A stretch of 64,000 bases of DNA from Pelagimonas sp050633425 (GTDB lineage Bacteria > Pseudomonadota > Alphaproteobacteria > Rhodobacterales > Rhodobacteraceae), in assembly GCF_050633425.1 (NCBI RefSeq), contig NZ_JBOEGM010000012.1, positions 318,104-382,103 of the forward strand. The letters run 5' to 3'. The notes under the pieces were generated by a model that made no database searches, was not told the DNA's origin, and saw only the letters and a program-made list of their open reading frames with translations. Below are positions 17,709 through 26,309 of the stretch, in pieces. How positions within the stretch are numbered: the first letter of the stretch is position 1; the number at the start of each line of letters is the position of its first letter. The position numbers and the translations under genes are program-made.

Positions 17709-18206
17709 TTAGCGGCGATCTAAATGCTCTTGCCAGATCGCCAAAAACGCTGCCTTTTCGCGCGGTCGGGCTTTCATCGTCGAGACAGGCTCTTCAATGC
17801 TAGCAACCTCAGACACATCGCCAACAATCACCAACATAGCCATCCCATATTGGCCATGTCGTTTGCAGCGAAACCCAAAAACACCGGCTTGATCAAACCG
17901 AACTTCGGCGCGTTTCTGATTTGAAATCGCCACCAGCTCTTTGCCTTCGGGCCACAGCGGCACAGCAGAATGCACCGTATGTTCACCACGACTGTTTAAA
18001 AAGACAACGGCGTCGCCGGGGTCCAGATAGACAATCGCCGGATCAAACCGAAACATACCCGTGGCCGCGGTCGCGCTGGGGTCGGTGATTTGCGTGATCT
18101 CTATATTATGGCCCGCATCCATGTCAGCCATGTCAACGATCTTGTCTTTCGCCTGTGCGCCACTGGCAAACAACGCCACGCATAGAATCATCATGAAACG
18201 CTGCAT
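17709..18206 (-). CDS. Pseudoazurin-like periplasmic cupredoxin
   Basis: The 165-residue protein has a signal peptide (residues 1-19, ending ASGAQA). It carries the pseudoazurin copper ligands His76, Cys114, His117 and Met122, with the exact family spacing of 38, 3 and 5 residues. A C-terminal extension of about 40 residues (AFLAIWQEHLDRR end) follows. Such proteins carry single electrons in the periplasm, often to nitrite or nitrous oxide reductases. No denitrification gene is next to it. The ATG at 18206 is preferred because of the GAGGG ribosome site and the signal peptide; the open frame extends 43 codons further up without family likeness. Confidence 0.85.
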   Translation of the reverse strand: MQRFMMILCVALFASGAQAKDKIVDMADMDAGHNIEITQITDPSATAATGMFRFDPAIVYLDPGDAVVFLNSRGEHTVHSAVPLWPEGKELVAISNQKRAEVRFDQAGVFGFRCKRHGQYGMAMLVIVGDVSEVASIEEPVSTMKARPREKAAFLAIWQEHLDRR

Positions 18207-18340
18207 ATCCGCCCTCTTTGATCTGAGTGTTTCAATCGGGTTTAGGTGCAATTCCCGATGCCCAACTTGATCTGACCCCGAAAAACCAGAATCAGCCGCA
18301 GAATTCTTGCACCAGCCGCACAAAGCGCTAAACAACGCCC

Positions 18341-19201
18341 ATGTTTGACAATGCCGATGATATTCACCCGCTCTTTTACGGTGCCCCCAAAAGCACCGAG
18401 TTCAAGAAACTGCGCAAGCGCATCGTCCAGAACGTGCGCGAGGCGATTGATCAATATGGCATGATCGAAGACGGGGCCAAATGGCTGGTTTGTCTGTCCG
18501 GGGGCAAAGACAGCTACACCCTTTTGGCGATATTGCACGAGCTGAAATGGCGCGGGTTGTTGCCGGTCGAACTCGTTGCCTGCAATCTGGATCAGGGGCA
18601 GCCGGGCTTTCCCGCTACGGTTCTGCCTGAATTCCTTGAGAAAATGGGCGTCCCGCACAGGATTGAATACCAAGACACCTATTCGATTGTGATGGATAAA
18701 ATCCCGCAGGGCCGCACCTTTTGCGCCCTGTGTTCACGTCTCCGGCGCGGCAATCTGTATAGGATCGCGCGCGAAGAAGGCTGCTCGGCGGTGGTTCTGG
18801 GCCATCATCGCGATGATATTCTCGAAACGTTCTTTATGAACCTGTTTCACGGCGGGCGTTTGGCGACCATGCCGCCCAAGCTGCTCAACGAAGAGGGCGA
18901 TGTTTTTGTCTACAGGCCGCTTGCTCATGTGGCCGAAGCGGATTGCGAACGATTCGCCACCGCGATGAATTACCCCATTATTCCTTGCGATCTATGTGGT
19001 TCACAGGATGGACTACAACGCCAACAGGTTAAAAAAATCCTTGATGGCTGGGAGAAAAACAGCCCCGGACGCCGCAATGTAATGTTCAAAGCCCTTATGA
19101 ACATACGTCCTTCGCACATGTTAGACCCCAAACTCTTTGATTTCGCGGGTTTGATGCGTGAATCCGCCAATCAGGCAGAAGTAGAGAATTCGAACGAATA
19201 G
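18341..19201 (+). CDS. ttcA: tRNA 2-thiocytidine biosynthesis protein TtcA
   Basis: The 286-residue protein has a PP-loop SGGKDS at residues 53-58 for ATP binding and the cluster-binding C-x-x-C at Cys128/Cys131 (CALCSRLRRGNLY). A further CDLCGSQDGLQRQQVKK segment supplies the third Cys. TtcA adds sulfur to cytidine 32 in certain tRNAs using an Fe-S cluster. It is divergent from the cupredoxin gene (134-bp gap) and is the expected length for the family. Confidence 0.93.
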   Translation: MFDNADDIHPLFYGAPKSTEFKKLRKRIVQNVREAIDQYGMIEDGAKWLVCLSGGKDSYTLLAILHELKWRGLLPVELVACNLDQGQPGFPATVLPEFLEKMGVPHRIEYQDTYSIVMDKIPQGRTFCALCSRLRRGNLYRIAREEGCSAVVLGHHRDDILETFFMNLFHGGRLATMPPKLLNEEGDVFVYRPLAHVAEADCERFATAMNYPIIPCDLCGSQDGLQRQQVKKILDGWEKNSPGRRNVMFKALMNIRPSHMLDPKLFDFAGLMRESANQAEVENSNE

Positions 19202-19274
19202 TTGGTCACGCGTTAAGGGCCGAGTTACGGATTGCGTCTAGCTTCCCAGTGTAAGACTCGGGAAAGGATACGCA

Positions 19275-20822
19275 ATGAAGGCGGCCCTCAGCGCTCAATT
19301 CGACAAAATGCGTTTGGTTCTACATCGTGGATTAAACGGTCCTCAGGCATTGGCATTTCTGCCTGCGCTTGCCTTGGCTGCCTTTTGGCTCGGGGGTGAA
19401 ACCTTTTTGATAGGCGTCGCTCTTGGCTTGCCTGCCATAATCCTTTTGACAGGCAATTTTTCGGTGCCGAACACCAGCGCCAACGAAACGGCCGCATTTT
19501 CGGACGTCGTCAATTCGATAACCGCCAATAAGATGGCCGACGCATCCCTATCCCAGGCCCGCGCCGTAAGTTTGGCCTCAGCCTGTATTTTGGTCGAAGT
19601 CGATGGGTTGGATGAAATCGCGCAACGCGGTGGCGATTCGGCCGCAGAATCCATGCGCGATCTTACATTGAACCGCCTGCGCAACACGTTGCGCCGCGAT
19701 GACCGCGCCGTTCGGATGAGCGACAGTCGTTTTCTTATACTACTGGCTCCGTCGATTCGCTTGGACCTCGAAGCGCTGTTGCAACTCGCCACGCGCCTGC
19801 AAACATCGGTTGAAGAACCCGCATCCCTCGAAAGCTCCATGCGCTACCTCTCAGCCTCTATCGGCTTTTGCGGAAGCCCTAGGCTGCCTGACGAAGCCAC
19901 TGGAACGCAAATGCTTGAAGCAACTCAAGTGGCACTGAACGAAGCGATTAAAAACGGCCCCTCAGCTATTCGGGCATGGTCTGAAAACATGCGCGCAGCG
20001 CATAAGGAGCAGCAAAACCTGCGAACCGAGGTGGATCGCGCACTTGCAAATGGTCAAATTCAACCTTGGTTCCAGCCGCAGATCTGCACTTCCACCGGCA
20101 ATATCAGCGGTGTTGAGGCTTTGGCCCGCTGGATCCATCCTGAACGCGGCATCGTCCCTCCCGCGCAATTCCTACGCGTGTTAGAAGACGCAGGCCGTAT
20201 GGAACGCTTGGGCGAAGTGATTTTACAACATAGCCTAACCGCTCTGCGCAGTTGGGACCAAGCCGGGTTGGATATCCCACGTGTGAGCGTCAACTTCTCC
20301 GATTCCGAACTGCGCGAACCAAATCTTGTGCAAAAAATCCAATGGGAGCTCGACCGCTTCGGGCTAACTCCACCCCGTTTGGGAATCGAAGTTCTGGAAA
20401 CAGTCATCGCAGGGTCACCCGAAGGAATCGTTGCTCGCAACATCGTCCAACTCGGTGAACTTGGATGCCACATAGATCTTGATGATTTTGGCACAGGCCA
20501 CGCCTCGATTACCGCCTTACGCAAATTCAAAGTGCATAGGCTGAAAATCGACCGCAGTTTTGTCACCCGCGTCGACAGAGACGAAGATCAGCACCGCATG
20601 CTGGCCGCAGTTCTCGGGATGGCTGATCGCTTGGGCTTGGAAACTCTGGCCGAGGGTGTCGAAAGCGTTGGTGAACATGCCTTACTTTCGCAACTCGGAT
20701 GTGATCATGTTCAGGGATTTGGCATCGCAAGGCCAATGCCCGCAGACCAGTTGGTCGATTGGACCAAGGAGCACGCAAGCCGAATTGAAGGCGCTCAACG
20801 GCTTGGGCGTGGCGCAAGTTAA
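19275..20822 (+). CDS. Membrane GGDEF/EAL cyclic-di-GMP phosphodiesterase
   Basis: The 515-residue protein has two hydrophobic segments at about 25-60. A GGDEF-like domain follows whose signature is SDSRF rather than GGDEF, so it should not make cyclic-di-GMP but could still sense GTP. The C-terminal EAL domain keeps its catalytic set: GVEALARW, SVNFSD, EVLE, IDLDDFGTGH, LKIDRSFV and EGVES. It is therefore likely an active phosphodiesterase that lowers cyclic-di-GMP, a signal that controls surface adhesins in other bacteria. It lies 73 bp after ttcA on the same strand. Confidence 0.9.
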   Translation: MKAALSAQFDKMRLVLHRGLNGPQALAFLPALALAAFWLGGETFLIGVALGLPAIILLTGNFSVPNTSANETAAFSDVVNSITANKMADASLSQARAVSLASACILVEVDGLDEIAQRGGDSAAESMRDLTLNRLRNTLRRDDRAVRMSDSRFLILLAPSIRLDLEALLQLATRLQTSVEEPASLESSMRYLSASIGFCGSPRLPDEATGTQMLEATQVALNEAIKNGPSAIRAWSENMRAAHKEQQNLRTEVDRALANGQIQPWFQPQICTSTGNISGVEALARWIHPERGIVPPAQFLRVLEDAGRMERLGEVILQHSLTALRSWDQAGLDIPRVSVNFSDSELREPNLVQKIQWELDRFGLTPPRLGIEVLETVIAGSPEGIVARNIVQLGELGCHIDLDDFGTGHASITALRKFKVHRLKIDRSFVTRVDRDEDQHRMLAAVLGMADRLGLETLAEGVESVGEHALLSQLGCDHVQGFGIARPMPADQLVDWTKEHASRIEGAQRLGRGAS

Positions 20823-21006
20823 ACCGACCAGTCATACCTAACAGCGGCTCACCCAATCAAACACTCAGGCAAAAGCAGGGGCAAATGCGCCGGTAAATAC
20901 GCGGGATTGCGCAGTATCCGGCCTGAAACAGCGAATCCACTTGACCTTTGGGGCGCGGAGCGGTTGAACGCTCCGGTGACTTAGAACGGATAAGGCAGCG
21001 CCCCCT

Positions 21007-22824
21007 ATGGACGAGCAAAACAAGAACCTGTTTCTTGCAACCGCACTCAGCTTTGTAGTTATTTTGGTTTGGTTTGTCCTGTTTCCTCCTCCCGAGGAAC
21101 CGCCAGTTGACCCCAATGCTCCCGTCATTGCCGAAGGCGACGTGCCGACGAATAACGACTTAGCAGCAGCTCCAACTGCTGCCCCCGGCAGCGCCCCCGC
21201 ACAAACAGCGGAAAGCGCCGACACCGTCGAATCTCCTCGTGTTTCGTTGAATACAGATCGCCTAGAGGGTTCTATCTCTCTGATCGGTGGCCGGATTGAT
21301 GACCTGCGCCTCAAAGATTACCGCGTAACGAATGACGATGATTCTGACATTGTCCAAATGCTGGACCCGGCGGGAAGCGAAAACCCATATTACGCACTGT
21401 ACGGATGGGCACCGGGAGCCGGTCTCACCTTGGATGATGTGCCTGGCGCAAACACCCAGTGGCAAGTCGAGACCGGCGACACTCTGACCCAATCATCTCC
21501 CATTATTCTGCGCTGGGATAGCCCGGCAGGACTGACTTTCCGCCGGACAATCGCAATCGACCAAGACTACATGTTTTCGATCAACCAATCGGTCGAAAAC
21601 AATGCAGACGCAGCCGTCTCGCTTGCGCCCTACGGTATTCTGGCCCGCAAAGGTGAACCGACCGATCTGAAAAACTTCTTCGTTCTACACGAAGGTGTCG
21701 TTGCGATGGCGGATGGCACGCTTTCGGAAATTGACTATGGCGATATGCCCGATTTCAACATCGTTCCAAGCGAAGGTGCACGAGCCGAAGTTACACAGGT
21801 TACTGAAAACGGCTGGATCGGCTTTACCGACCATTATTGGATGGCCACACTGATCCCCGAGCCCGGCACAGCCTATAAGCAGGTCGCCAAATATGATGAT
21901 CGTCGCGACATTTACCAAACGGAAACCGTACTGACGACAATCCAAGTCGCTCCTGGTGAATCGCAAAACGCAAACACCCAACTGTTTGCTGGTGCCAAAG
22001 AATGGGAAACCATTCGCGAGTATGAAAACGGTGGCGTTCAAGGTTTCCTTGATTCGATTGATTGGGGTTGGTTCTTCTTCCTGACCAAACCGATTTTTGA
22101 AGTTCTGCATTGGTTGAACGCAGCCATCGGCAATATGGGCTGGGCGATCATTGGCCTGACCCTTGGGATCAAAGCGTTGCTCTTCCCGTTGGCCTATAAG
22201 TCATACGTTTCGATGGCCAAGATGAAAGAGCTTCAACCAGAGATGGAGAAGATCAAGGAGCGCACTGGCGATGATCGCGAGAAACTCCAGAAAGAGATGA
22301 TGGCGCTCTACAAAAAGGAAAAGGTAAATCCTGCCGCAGGTTGTTTGCCGATCCTCTTGCAGATCCCGATTTTCTTCTCTCTTTACAAGGTGATCTTCGT
22401 TACGCTTGAGCTTCGTCACGCCGCGTTCTTTGGCCCTTTCCAAGATCTCTCAGCCCCGGATCCTACTTCGCTCTTTAACCTGTTCGGTGTATTCCCTTGG
22501 GCCTCACCCGAACCGGGTTCGATCATGGCTCTGGTCTTCATCGGTATTTTGCCATTGCTGCTCGGCATTTCCATGTGGCTACAACAAAAACTGAACCCGG
22601 CACCCACGGATCCAACTCAAGCGATGATCTTCGCATGGATGCCATGGGTCTTCATGTTCATGTTGGGTAGTTTTGCAAGCGGGCTTGTGGTGTATTGGAT
22701 CGCGAACAACACGATCACTTTCACACAGCAGTACCTGATCATGCGCAGCCAAGGCTTCAAGCCAGACATTCTGGGCAACATCAAGGGCAGCTTCAAAAAA
22801 GCCACCAAGCCCGAGGAAAAATGA
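21007..22824 (+). CDS. yidC: Membrane protein insertase YidC
   Basis: The 605-residue protein has an N-terminal anchor (residues 6-25), a Pro/Ala-rich linker, the large periplasmic beta domain (to about 340) and the conserved insertase core: GWFFFLTKPIFEVL, IKALLFPLAYKSYVSMAKMK, YKKEKVNPAAGCLPILLQIPIFFSLY and NTITFTQQYLIM. It inserts membrane proteins alone or with Sec. It overlaps the MOSC gene by 4 bp (ATGA) and heads a compact run of six plus-strand genes ending with sixA. Confidence 0.97.
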   Translation: MDEQNKNLFLATALSFVVILVWFVLFPPPEEPPVDPNAPVIAEGDVPTNNDLAAAPTAAPGSAPAQTAESADTVESPRVSLNTDRLEGSISLIGGRIDDLRLKDYRVTNDDDSDIVQMLDPAGSENPYYALYGWAPGAGLTLDDVPGANTQWQVETGDTLTQSSPIILRWDSPAGLTFRRTIAIDQDYMFSINQSVENNADAAVSLAPYGILARKGEPTDLKNFFVLHEGVVAMADGTLSEIDYGDMPDFNIVPSEGARAEVTQVTENGWIGFTDHYWMATLIPEPGTAYKQVAKYDDRRDIYQTETVLTTIQVAPGESQNANTQLFAGAKEWETIREYENGGVQGFLDSIDWGWFFFLTKPIFEVLHWLNAAIGNMGWAIIGLTLGIKALLFPLAYKSYVSMAKMKELQPEMEKIKERTGDDREKLQKEMMALYKKEKVNPAAGCLPILLQIPIFFSLYKVIFVTLELRHAAFFGPFQDLSAPDPTSLFNLFGVFPWASPEPGSIMALVFIGILPLLLGISMWLQQKLNPAPTDPTQAMIFAWMPWVFMFMLGSFASGLVVYWIANNTITFTQQYLIMRSQGFKPDILGNIKGSFKKATKPEEK

Positions 22825-23564
22825 CCCTAACCCTTGCTGAAATCTGGCGGTTCCCAATCAAAAGCCATGGTTGGGAGCCGCTTTCGTTTGCGGAGCTGAC
22901 TGTTGGGAAAACCCTGCCGTGGGATCGCGCGTGGGCCGTTGCGCATGAGGCATCTGATGCCGATGGCAGCAAATGGGTGCCATGTAGCCAGTTTTCGCGC
23001 GGTGCCAAAGCCCCTGGTTTGGCGGCTATTTCTGCCAAATTGAACGAAAACACTGGCCAAGTGACCCTTTCCCACCCAGAACGTGACGACCTGACCTTCT
23101 CCCCTGACACCGAGGGGGAAAAGCTCATCGCTTGGGCCGGCGGTTTCATTCCTGAAAATCGTGCGCAATCTTCTTACGTCGTGCGTGGGCAAGATTTAGG
23201 TTTCACCGACTGTCATTTCCAATCCATAACTTTGGGCAACGCATCATCGCATCGCGCCGTTGAACAGCGCGTTGGACACCCCTTGTCGATCCATCGCTGG
23301 CGCTGCAATCTTTGGATTGATGGCATGGCCCCGTGGGAAGAGTTCGATTGGGTGGGCCATCAGGTTCAAATCGGCGAAGCAATTCTAGAGGTGGTTGAGC
23401 GCACAGAGCGCTGTCTGGCCACACATAACAACCCCGAAACCGGACACCGTGACGACAATATTCTTGGGGCCTTGGACAGCTGGGGACATCGCGATTTCTC
23501 CGTCCAGACCAGGGTTGTTCAATCCGGCCAAATCCGGCAGGGCGATAAGGTACAAAGACTGTGA
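22821..23564 (+). CDS. MOSC domain-containing protein
   Basis: The 247-residue protein has an N-terminal beta-barrel part (WRFPIKSHGWEPL, the MOSC_N pattern) and a C-terminal MOSC domain with RCNLWIDGMAPWEEFDWVG, ERTERCLATHNNPETG (conserved Cys) and GHRDFSVQTRVVQSG. MOSC proteins carry sulfur or molybdenum-cofactor sulfur groups on a Cys. The ATG at 22821 is chosen because it overlaps the yidC stop; an open frame upstream lies inside yidC. The order yidC-MOSC-ysxC is typical of this group. Confidence 0.87.
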   Translation: MTLTLAEIWRFPIKSHGWEPLSFAELTVGKTLPWDRAWAVAHEASDADGSKWVPCSQFSRGAKAPGLAAISAKLNENTGQVTLSHPERDDLTFSPDTEGEKLIAWAGGFIPENRAQSSYVVRGQDLGFTDCHFQSITLGNASSHRAVEQRVGHPLSIHRWRCNLWIDGMAPWEEFDWVGHQVQIGEAILEVVERTERCLATHNNPETGHRDDNILGALDSWGHRDFSVQTRVVQSGQIRQGDKVQRL

Positions 23565-24217
23565 CAGACCAACTTCCCTTCCCTCTCGTAGATGAACCCG
23601 AAGCTAATGTGATCGAGGCCGCGCGCGTTTTATTTGCGGGCGAAGTCGAGTTCCTCAAAGGTGTCGTCGCCATGGATGGCTTGCCGCCGGATGACCGCGC
23701 CGAAGTGTGTTTCGCTGGGCGCTCAAACGTCGGAAAATCCAGCCTGATCAATGCGCTCACCGGGCGCAAGGGCATTGCCCGGGCGTCCAACACCCCCGGC
23801 CGAACCCAGGAAATCAACTACTTCACGCTCGCGCAGGATCATTACCTCGTCGATTTGCCCGGCTACGGCTTTGCCAACGCACCGGTTGCAGTTGTCGCCA
23901 AATGGCAGAATCTGCTCAAGAATTATCTCGCTGGACGAGCCAGCTTGCGGCGGGCCTTTGTTCTGGTTGATTTCCGCCATGGCGTGAAGCCCGTCGACGA
24001 AGAAATCATGACTCTGCTCGACCGGTCCGCCGTGACGTTTCAGGTGGTTTTGACCAAAGCCGACAAAGTCAAAGACAAGGATTACGATAAAACCTTGGCG
24101 CAGGTCCGCAGCGCTTTGTCCAAGCATCCCGCCGCTTACCCCGAATTGGTGCTCACCAGCAGCGAAAAAGGCGACGGGATCGCAACTTTGCGCGCTATCA
24201 TTGCCGGACTGGCCTAG
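23561..24217 (+). CDS. ysxC: Ribosome biogenesis GTP-binding protein YsxC/EngB
   Basis: The 218-residue GTPase has G1 GRSNVGKSS at about 53-61, G2 TPGRTQ, G3 DLPGYGFA, G4 TKADK and a basic G5 region (TSSEKGDG). It helps late assembly of the 50S subunit. It starts at GTG (23561), overlapping the MOSC stop as GTGA, so translation is coupled. Confidence 0.94.
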   Translation: MTDQLPFPLVDEPEANVIEAARVLFAGEVEFLKGVVAMDGLPPDDRAEVCFAGRSNVGKSSLINALTGRKGIARASNTPGRTQEINYFTLAQDHYLVDLPGYGFANAPVAVVAKWQNLLKNYLAGRASLRRAFVLVDFRHGVKPVDEEIMTLLDRSAVTFQVVLTKADKVKDKDYDKTLAQVRSALSKHPAAYPELVLTSSEKGDGIATLRAIIAGLA

Positions 24218-24273
24218 TATTCAGTGGCAAGACTTGGCAAAACCAATGCCAGCCTGACGCTTTAGGACAGATC

Positions 24274-25161
24274 ATGAGAACGCAGAATATGACCAGCAAC
24301 TGGATTGAAACCGCCCGCACTCTTTCCGAAGCCCTGCCATATCTGCAACGATATACCGGCGCGGTTGTGGTGGTGAAATTTGGCGGCAATGCCATGGGTG
24401 ATGACGAGGCCATGGCGCAATTTGCCCGTGACATCGTATTGATGCGCCAAGTGGGGGTGAACCCCGTTGTTGTGCATGGCGGTGGCCCGATGATCAACGA
24501 TCTGCTGGGCCGTTTGAACATCGAATCACATTTTGTTCGCGGCAAGCGGGTGACCGACGCGGCCACCGTTGAAGTGGTTGAAATGGTCCTGACCGGTCAG
24601 GTTAACAAACGGATCGTCCAAGCCATTATGGGCGAAGGTGGTCGCGCTGTTGGTCTGTCTGGCAAAGACGATAATCTCATGGTTTGCGAACCTGACGACC
24701 CGGAATTGGGCTTTGTTGGCCGCCCCACCGAAATGAACGCGCAGGTCTTGCAAGACCTGTTCGCCGCCGGAATTATCCCGGTTGTGGCCCCCGTCGGCAC
24801 CGGTGCCGACGGCCAAGACACGTATAATGTCAACGGCGACACTGCGGCGGGTGCTATTGCAGGTGCGCTCAAGGCCGATCGCCTGTTGCTCTTGACCGAT
24901 GTTGCCGGGGTCAAAGATGCTTCTGGCGAAGTTGTCACCGAAATGACCCCAGCCGACGTGCGCCGTATGACCGAAGAGGGCGTGATCGCAGGTGGCATGA
25001 TCCCCAAGACCGAAACCGCGCTCAAGGCCATTGATCAAGGTGTGCGCGGCGTGGTCATCATCGACGGCCGCACAGAAAACGCGTGTTTGCTTGAACTGTT
25101 CACCGAACATGGCTCCGGCTCGATGATCCGCCCGGCTGATCTTCCCCCTTTGGCGGAATGA
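24274..25161 (+). CDS. argB: Acetylglutamate kinase
   Basis: The 295-residue protein has the amino-acid kinase motifs VVVVKFGGNAMG (about 31-42), VVVHGGGPMINDLL, the central YNVNGDTAAGAIAGAL and the ATP-site MIPKTETAL. It phosphorylates N-acetylglutamate in arginine synthesis. AGGA lies 6 nt before the ATG at 24274; a second ATG at 24289 is the alternative. It overlaps the ferredoxin-like gene by 4 bp. Confidence 0.95.
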   Translation: MRTQNMTSNWIETARTLSEALPYLQRYTGAVVVVKFGGNAMGDDEAMAQFARDIVLMRQVGVNPVVVHGGGPMINDLLGRLNIESHFVRGKRVTDAATVEVVEMVLTGQVNKRIVQAIMGEGGRAVGLSGKDDNLMVCEPDDPELGFVGRPTEMNAQVLQDLFAAGIIPVVAPVGTGADGQDTYNVNGDTAAGAIAGALKADRLLLLTDVAGVKDASGEVVTEMTPADVRRMTEEGVIAGGMIPKTETALKAIDQGVRGVVIIDGRTENACLLELFTEHGSGSMIRPADLPPLAE

Positions 25162-25814
25162 CATCTCTGGATGAGCTGAACCAACAGGCAAGGTCACGAG
25201 GCCTTGCCATTCGCGGTGTTGTCCATCCAAATCGAGACGAGACCTTGCCTGCCGGGACTAAATCCGTAGTTCTGTTAGGCCCGGATGAGCCACAATTTTG
25301 GGGTATTTTCACCCAATCGCCTGAATTTAAAGATGGTCATCACAACCCCATGGACCGCTGGTCCAAGCGTGTTGCGACACCTCTTGCTGAACAGTGGAAC
25401 GGGCATGCGCTTTTCCCCTCTGACGGACCTCCCTACCCACCGTTTCTTGGCTGGGCTGCCGGCACTGGCGCTACTTGGACGTCGCCGGTTGAGTTGCTGG
25501 TGCACGTCGATGCGGGTCTGTTCATCAGCTATCGCTGCGCTTTGGCCTTACCGGTCAAATTGCACAGCACCAAGCAATCAGACAAACCTTGCCTAGCCTG
25601 CAAGCAACCCTGCAAAACCGCCTGCCCCGTCAAAGCCATCGCACCCGGCCAACCTTATGATGTTGTGCGCTGTAAATCCCATATGCGAAGCCCCCAAGGG
25701 GCGGATTGCCGCGAAAACGGCTGTTTGGTACGACGCGCCTGCCCGGTTGCGATAAATTTCCGCCGAATATCTGAACAGTCCGCTTTCCACATGGCTGCGT
25801 TTCTGAAAAACTGA
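25158..25814 (+). CDS. Ferredoxin-like Fe-S protein, function unknown
   Basis: The 218-residue protein has two Cys groups near its end that fit iron-sulfur clusters: Cys145-x2-Cys148-x3-Cys152-x3-Cys156-Pro, and Cys172, Cys184, Cys189 and Cys195-Pro. The N-terminal 140 residues lack recognisable motifs but contain LGPDEPQFWGIF and a His-Asn-Pro-Met-Asp-Arg-Trp motif. The Cys-Pro ending of each group is as in 2[4Fe-4S] ferredoxins, but the spacing of the second group is irregular. It is translationally coupled to argB. The role is not known to me. Confidence 0.75.
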   Translation: MTSLDELNQQARSRGLAIRGVVHPNRDETLPAGTKSVVLLGPDEPQFWGIFTQSPEFKDGHHNPMDRWSKRVATPLAEQWNGHALFPSDGPPYPPFLGWAAGTGATWTSPVELLVHVDAGLFISYRCALALPVKLHSTKQSDKPCLACKQPCKTACPVKAIAPGQPYDVVRCKSHMRSPQGADCRENGCLVRRACPVAINFRRISEQSAFHMAAFLKN

Positions 25815-25818
25815 CGCC

Positions 25819-26307
25819 ATGAAACGTCTAATTTTGATGCGCCACGCCAAGTCCGATTGGACCCTTGGCCAAGATGATCACGAACGCCCTTTAAACAAAC
25901 GCGGCCAAGTCTCTGCCGCTGCGTTAGGGGATTGGCTGCGTGCCAAGGGCTATTGTCCTGATCAGGTTCTGTGTTCTAGTGCGATGCGCACACGTCAGAC
26001 CCTTCAAGAGCTGCAGTTAACCGCCGAAACCCGGTTCGAATCGTCCCTATATTTGGCCGATCCTGCCGTCATGCTCGACACGCTGAGTACGGCACAGGGC
26101 GGCACTGTTCTTGTCATCGCCCATAATCCCGGTATCGCGATGCTGGCTCAGGGGATGGTGCGCGAAACACTTCCCCACCCTCGGTTCCAAGATTTCCCTA
26201 CCGGAGCAACGCTGGTTGCGGATTTTGAGTGCGAGAGTTGGGACAAGGTTGAGCCCGGCAAAGGCCAGGCTCAAGACTTTGTTATTCCAAGAGAGCTAAC
26301 CGAATAA
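25819..26307 (+). CDS. sixA: SixA-type phosphohistidine phosphatase (histidine phosphatase superfamily)
   Basis: The 162-residue protein has the catalytic RHAKSDW motif (His9) at its N-terminus, LNKRGQ, SSAMRTRQTL and the second active-site His in VIAHNPGI. SixA removes phosphate from a phosphohistidine on signalling or phosphotransfer proteins. The gene is last in the yidC run, 4 bp after the ferredoxin-like gene, and converges with the transporter gene at 26310. Confidence 0.87.
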   Translation: MKRLILMRHAKSDWTLGQDDHERPLNKRGQVSAAALGDWLRAKGYCPDQVLCSSAMRTRQTLQELQLTAETRFESSLYLADPAVMLDTLSTAQGGTVLVIAHNPGIAMLAQGMVRETLPHPRFQDFPTGATLVADFECESWDKVEPGKGQAQDFVIPRELTE

Positions 26308-26309
26308 GA

